Shown here: positions 50,214 to 51,056 of the stretch, in pieces
How positions within the stretch are numbered: position 1 is the stretch's first letter
Layout: every line of letters starts with the position of its first letter
Assembly: GCA_900548505.1 (NCBI GenBank)
Contig: URKI01000010.1
Location: 1 to 51,056 of the forward strand
Source of the DNA: an uncultured Oscillibacter sp.
GTDB taxonomy: Bacteria > Bacillota > Clostridia > Oscillospirales > Oscillospiraceae
DNA length: 51,056 bases
Direction: 5' to 3'
Program-made: the position numbers and the translations under genes
Notes under the pieces: generated by a model
The model's database searches: none
The model's input: the letters and a program-made list of their open reading frames with translations, nothing else
What the model was told of the DNA's origin: nothing

Positions 50214-51056
50214 GACGATGGCTGATTTTACTGGCGGCGGCACTGGTGCTGCTGACGATGCATGCCAAGTGCGCCCAGCTTCCCAGTGAAGTGGAGCGGG
50301 CTTTGCCGGATGGGACCGAGGAAATCTTGGAGGATGTGGAGCTCTCTGAGGGAGCCGGCGCTCTGGGAGAGGGCCTCGTCGGTATCTGGGAGATGATCAC
50401 GGAGCAGGCGGGAGACATCGTGCGCCAGAGGCTCCGGGGCGCGGCGGCGGTGGTGCTGACGGCGGTGCTGTGCGGCGCTGTGGATGGGTTTTACCGCGCC
50501 GGCGGCGGAGGCTCCCTGCCGTTTTTGCCCATGGTGGGCGCCGTATCCGTGACTGCGGTGACCACCGGGAGCCTGGGGGACCTGATCGGCCTGGGGGCGG
50601 AGACGATCCGGGGCCTTGGCGATTTTTCCACCGTGCTGCTGCCGGCTATGGCGGCGGCCACCGCTGCCACCAGCGCCGTGTCCTCGGCCACGGCCCAGCA
50701 GGTGAGCGCGGTGATTTTGGTGGATCTTCTCCTGCGGCTCATCAACTACGTGCTCATCCCGGCGGTCTACCTCTACACGGCGCTGCTGACCGCTGCGGCG
50801 TGCCTGCCCGGCAACCGGCTGGAGGTGCTGGCGGGCGGACTGAAGAAGGTCATCGTCTGGCTGCTGACCACGCCGTTGCTGGCGTTCACCCTGTATCTTT
50901 CGGCGGTGCGGGTGGTTTCCGGCGCGGCGGACAGCCTCAGCGTCAAGGTGGCCAAGACCGCCATCTCCGGTGTGGTGCCGGTGGTGGGCGGGATCATCGC
51001 CGAGGCCTCGGAGACGGTGCTGGCGGGCGCGGGTATGCTGCGGAGCGTCATCGGGG
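50210..51056 (+). CDS. spoIIIAE: Stage III sporulation protein AE, cut by window end
   Basis: Open frame of 282 codons running off the window, starting at ATG 50210 by ATGA overlap with spoIIIAD. It begins with a signal-like segment (MRRWLILLAAALVLLTMHA). Several hydrophobic segments follow, with family stretches such as TGSLGDLIGLGAETIRGLGDFSTVLLP, VSSATAQQVSAVI and the late AKTAISGVVPVVGGIIAEASETVLAG. SpoIIIAE is a polytopic channel component, normally around 380-400 residues, so roughly a quarter is missing. Confidence 0.93.
   Translation, partial: MRRWLILLAAALVLLTMHAKCAQLPSEVERALPDGTEEILEDVELSEGAGALGEGLVGIWEMITEQAGDIVRQRLRGAAAVVLTAVLCGAVDGFYRAGGGGSLPFLPMVGAVSVTAVTTGSLGDLIGLGAETIRGLGDFSTVLLPAMAAATAATSAVSSATAQQVSAVILVDLLLRLINYVLIPAVYLYTALLTAAACLPGNRLEVLAGGLKKVIVWLLTTPLLAFTLYLSAVRVVSGAADSLSVKVAKTAISGVVPVVGGIIAEASETVLAGAGMLRSVIG

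Overview
This window is about 51 kb of GC-rich DNA with dense gene packing, short operons and many strong rho-independent hairpin terminators. Several things point to a spore-forming, anaerobic Clostridia member. It carries spoIIR and the spoIIIA operon, Firmicutes-type housekeeping genes (mrnC, rqcH, hprK, rapZ-yvcK-whiA, plsY), an MEP-pathway gene (ispE), and a Bcd/EtfAB plus 4-hydroxybutyryl-CoA dehydratase fermentation operon. The combination of high GC and butyrate chemistry suggests the Oscillospiraceae (Flavonifractor/Lawsonibacter/Intestinimonas-like). That placement is an inference from content, not from a database search.

Layout. 1-3729: FMN riboswitch (5' end cut by the window) with two terminators, then ribD-ribE-ribBA-ribH. 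3730-4320: no intact gene, only a decayed coding remnant. 4347-7141 (minus): rpoN and a PAS/AAA+/HTH sigma-54 activator. 7142-7540: regulatory region with three copies of a palindromic operator and a consensus -24/-12 promoter. 7541-14736: six-gene operon (crotonase, CoA-transferase, abfD, acyl-CoA dehydrogenase, etfB, etfA). 14759-22677: CmpB-type membrane protein, mrnC-rqcH, a cation/proton antiporter, a DUF378 protein, thrH with a DUF1015 protein, a 51-residue membrane protein, and ispE. 22695-23849: spoIIR and a thioesterase-fold protein. 23921-28109 (minus): potABCD polyamine uptake. 28132-34235: RluA-family pseudouridine synthase, two genes of unknown function, yceD-rpmF, der-plsY-gpsA, rpmB. 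34391-44628: hprK-glk-murB-rapZ-yvcK-whiA, a C_GCAxxG_C_C protein, a zinc-ribbon membrane protein and dnaE. 44633-48126 (minus): DUF4364 protein, a cysteine-rich protein with a mother-cell-like promoter, a DUF3048 lipoprotein, and a membrane protein/XRE regulator pair. 48153-51056: sigma-E-type promoter and spoIIIAA-AE, the last gene cut by the window end.

The most interesting unit is 4347-14736. The sigma-54 factor and its activator appear co-transcribed and sit next to a fermentation operon with a near-perfect sigma-54 promoter. One operator lies about 120 bp upstream of that promoter; two more copies overlap the activator's own putative promoter. The simplest reading is a self-contained switch: the activator turns on a crotonyl-CoA/butyrate module and represses itself. 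The module keeps all four Fe-S cluster ligands of 4-hydroxybutyryl-CoA dehydratase and the active-site Glu of the CoA-transferase, but has no 4-hydroxybutyrate dehydrogenase, so its true entry substrate is open. A second theme is sporulation: promoter matches to forespore (spoIIR), early mother-cell (spoIIIA) and late mother-cell (cysteine-rich protein) sigma factors can be read in the sequence.
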